Assembly: GCA_025361325.1 (NCBI GenBank)
Contig: JANYAL010000251.1
Span: 1-14,118, forward strand
DNA from: Bacteroidota bacterium
GTDB taxonomy: Bacteria > Bacteroidota > Bacteroidia > Chitinophagales > Chitinophagaceae
Length of the DNA: 14,118 bases
Direction: 5' to 3'
This document shows positions 12,296-14,118 of the stretch, piece after piece; position 1 is the first letter of the stretch, and the number at the start of each line of letters is the position of its first letter. A program made the translations under genes and the position numbers. The notes beneath the pieces are model-generated. The model had not been told where the DNA came from. It saw nothing but the letters and a program-made list of their open reading frames with translations, and did no database searches.

Positions 12296-13720
12296 TTAAT
12301 TCCTGGTTATTTTAAAAGCATCCAGTTCTTCCCCGTCGGCGCTAATCTGACGGATAAATAATGTTTTACCGTTCACTTCTGCCAGGGTCATGGAATGAAC
12401 GGTTGATATGAACTTATCTGTGAATTTCTGCCAGGTATCGGGGTCCTTCTCCTGTTCAGGATTATAGAGATATTTACCGCCTGCTCCGGTAATTAGATAA
12501 ATAACCCCATTGGGAGTGGTATGGGTCTTGCCATCAAATATTTTATCGAGTGTCCACTTCCCGCTGACCACTCTTCCTTGTATCTTTTTATTCTCTTTTC
12601 CGCCTACCAGTAAAGTGCCTTTATTCTGTGGCATGAAATGCAGTGGGAATGACCGTTGGTAATTATGCACATGTCCGTTAAAGACCACATCCACATGGCC
12701 TGCCTCAAAAACCGGGGCCAGTAGCCTCATTTGTTGTTCTTCATAATGTTCAATGGATGAATTGAAACCGGGTTGGTGGAACATCACAAAATGCCAGGTA
12801 GCGTTTTTAGACGCAGAAAGATCTTTGGCCACCCAATCAGTCAATTCCTTATCGGTCCAGTCTACATAGCTGTCTGCATCAAGTACAGTCCAATGGGAAT
12901 TGCCATAATCAAATGAGTAATTGGTCATACGCGGATACGTATCACCTGCAGCATGTAGAAAGGCTTTCTTATTTTCATCCGAACCCTTGAGCTCGGGTAC
13001 AATGGCACCCCCTTCTTGGCCCAATGGCCCGTTTAGGGGCTGGTCCCAGAACATATAATAAGCCAGGGCATCGGGTATCTTATCCAGGTTACGGCTGTCA
13101 GCCTCATGATTACCCACGGCAGCAATAAACGGCACAGACCGCATGATTGGTGCACCGGAGGTATCAGACTTATCGCCATTATAGACAGGCCAGAATTTAC
13201 TGCGGTATTCGCTGATACGTCCATTCTCATATACGATATCACCGGGTACTACAACAAAATCGGGCTTACTCAGATATGCCTGGGTTGCCAGCTTTTTCTG
13301 GTCGGCGGTCTCTGCTCCAATATCACCAAAGGCAACAAAACGATAAGGCTGCCCGGCATCCTTTGGAGCCATGGCATCAGAAGTGAATACTGTTTTCCCT
13401 TCTTTTAAGATCCGGTATGTAAAGTTAGTACCGGGAACAAGTCCTGCTAATGCGGCATGATAAACACGGTGTGCTTCGATTCCGGAAACTGCAACCCTTG
13501 TAGAAGTTAGTAAAGGAGTATTCACCCATTCGCCCTTTGTTCCGATCCGGTGTTCCACCGACCAAACAGTATCATGGTCTGCAGCATGCCATAGCACCTG
13601 TAATGTCTGGGGAGTAGGGTTTTGGCCAATCTGCAGGTATGGCTTTACTATAAAAGGTTCCTGGGCATTGGTCAAATTCAGATAAAGAATTGTGGCTAAA
13701 AAGCAACGTACTTGTTTCAT
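12296..13720 (-). CDS. Secreted purple acid phosphatase-like metallophosphoesterase
   Basis: This 474-residue enzyme likely hydrolyses phosphate esters outside the cytoplasm. A signal peptide occupies about 1-19 (cut near TNA-QEP). An N-terminal Fn3-like beta domain (about 22-115, containing 'KPYLQIG...LQVLWHA' and 'GLVPGTNFTYRI') is the usual partner in purple acid phosphatases. The dinuclear metal centre motifs are all present in order: GDIG (Asp133), GDIVY (Asp161, Tyr164), GNHEAD (Asn204, His205), FHQP (His315) and GHVHNYQR (His350, His352). The Tyr in GDxxY is the ligand that gives purple acid phosphatases their colour. The substrate is not predictable; phosphate scavenging is the usual inference. 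The gene is its own unit, isolated from the upstream gene by a strong bidirectional terminator. No matching -7 box was found before its start. Confidence 0.92.
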   Translation of the reverse strand: MKQVRCFLATILYLNLTNAQEPFIVKPYLQIGQNPTPQTLQVLWHAADHDTVWSVEHRIGTKGEWVNTPLLTSTRVAVSGIEAHRVYHAALAGLVPGTNFTYRILKEGKTVFTSDAMAPKDAGQPYRFVAFGDIGAETADQKKLATQAYLSKPDFVVVPGDIVYENGRISEYRSKFWPVYNGDKSDTSGAPIMRSVPFIAAVGNHEADSRNLDKIPDALAYYMFWDQPLNGPLGQEGGAIVPELKGSDENKKAFLHAAGDTYPRMTNYSFDYGNSHWTVLDADSYVDWTDKELTDWVAKDLSASKNATWHFVMFHQPGFNSSIEHYEEQQMRLLAPVFEAGHVDVVFNGHVHNYQRSFPLHFMPQNKGTLLVGGKENKKIQGRVVSGKWTLDKIFDGKTHTTPNGVIYLITGAGGKYLYNPEQEKDPDTWQKFTDKFISTVHSMTLAEVNGKTLFIRQISADGEELDAFKITRN

Positions 13721-13758
13721 GATTTGAATGTTAACTGGCAGGTCAATGAAGTCTTTCC

Positions 13759-13803
13759 ATTAAAAAAACATAGAAAGTGATAGTCTTTCTATGTTTTTTT
13801 AAT
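13759..13803. terminator. Bidirectional terminator
   Basis: A perfect 19-bp inverted repeat (13759-13777 with 13785-13803, 7-base loop TGATAGT) has a core stem ACATAGAAAG and seven A on one side matched by seven T on the other, so it ends in a U-run in both directions. It stands 16 bp after the stop of the minus-strand gene at 13820 and 38 bp before the phosphatase start, and would end transcription of the upstream beta-helix gene. Confidence 0.85.
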
Positions 13804-13819
13804 GATAAAATCAAAAGAA

Positions 13820-14118
13820 TTAGTGTTGATTCCCTTTCCCGTTTGTTTGGTAGCAGCCCAGATCAGCCCCCGGGGGTGTTACCTCTGTTGCGCCATATAC
13901 TGGATCAATTGGCACAACCACCAAAGGGACAACACCGGTAAACCCTTTACCAATTAAAGGTGAGGTTGGTTGTAAATGGAAATTATACGAACCTATTGAT
14001 GAAATGAACCAGGGGGAGATCGGATTTGGCAAAGGATAATTCACAAATTGCGGGTTCAACTTCTGCACGGCATTGGTCCCATCATAAGCTGCAACAAAGC
14101 CGTTATAAACTTGTGTGG
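13820..14118 (-). CDS. Extracellular parallel beta-helix-type protein, C-terminal fragment
   Basis: The minus-strand frame is open from the window edge to TAA at 13820-13822, giving 99 complete C-terminal residues; the gene starts outside the window. The visible part looks like the last coils and closing segment of a right-handed parallel beta-helix protein. It has aromatic strands (WFISSIGSYNFHLQP), then SPLIGKG, which resembles the 'L..gSPaid.G' motif common near the ends of such proteins, and the ending PPGADLGCYQTNG, comparable to the 'GADiGayE' close. There is no Por-type sorting domain at the C-terminus. It could be a polysaccharide lyase, an adhesin or a cell-surface protein, and the enzymatic part is not visible. 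A GTG at 14068 is in frame but is not the real start. Confidence 0.55.
   Translation of the reverse strand, partial: TQVYNGFVAAYDGTNAVQKLNPQFVNYPLPNPISPWFISSIGSYNFHLQPTSPLIGKGFTGVVPLVVVPIDPVYGATEVTPPGADLGCYQTNGKGNQH

Overview
This window looks like a piece of a Bacteroidota chromosome, most likely a Chitinophagaceae-type genome. The supporting signs are promoters of the TTG-N19-TAnnTTTG type, mostly A-rich leaders instead of Shine-Dalgarno sequences, an F-type ATP synthase a subunit with a signal peptide and a large extra N-terminal domain, and several small or hypothetical proteins of Bacteroidota character. The assignment is inferred from the sequence alone. No tRNA, rRNA, CRISPR array, insertion sequence or phage gene was seen.

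Layout: 1-129 is the 3' end of a probable metallo-beta-lactamase-fold hydrolase (+). 130-438 is a gene-free convergent interval with a terminator, a perfect 23-bp inverted repeat carrying evenly spaced GTAC boxes, and the terminator of the atp genes. 439-3268 (-) is atpB-atpE-atpF-atpH, encoding all of Fo plus the delta stalk subunit. The operon ends at a strong terminator after atpH, so atpA, atpG, atpD and atpC must lie elsewhere. A second terminator-like hairpin sits between atpE and atpF. 3484-5289 (-) is a full-length ABC exporter half-transporter. 5580-7799 (-) is a large secreted hypothetical protein whose C-terminus has the His/Cys layout of a caspase-like (clan CD/CHAT) domain. Divergent from it, 8043-9891 (+) is a two-component system: an OmpR/PhoB-type regulator and a PhoR-like histidine kinase. 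9988-10158 (-) is a 56-residue single-pass membrane protein. 10313-11761 (+) is an atypical pyruvate kinase with an N-terminal extension and no C-terminal regulatory domain. 11994-12281 (+) is a Lys-rich basic protein. 12296-13720 (-) is a secreted purple-acid-phosphatase-like enzyme. 13820-14118 (-) is the 3' end of a probable extracellular beta-helix protein, ending in a bidirectional terminator.

The atp genes form one functional unit: Fo plus the stalk that carries F1. The regulator and kinase are a likely cognate pair. The other genes are separate units with their own promoters or terminators and no shared pathway is evident. The points most worth following up are the caspase-like secreted protein, the pyruvate kinase with Lys at the K+-independence position, the split atp operon with an internal terminator downstream of the c subunit, and promoter elements so close to start codons that leaderless mRNAs are predicted.
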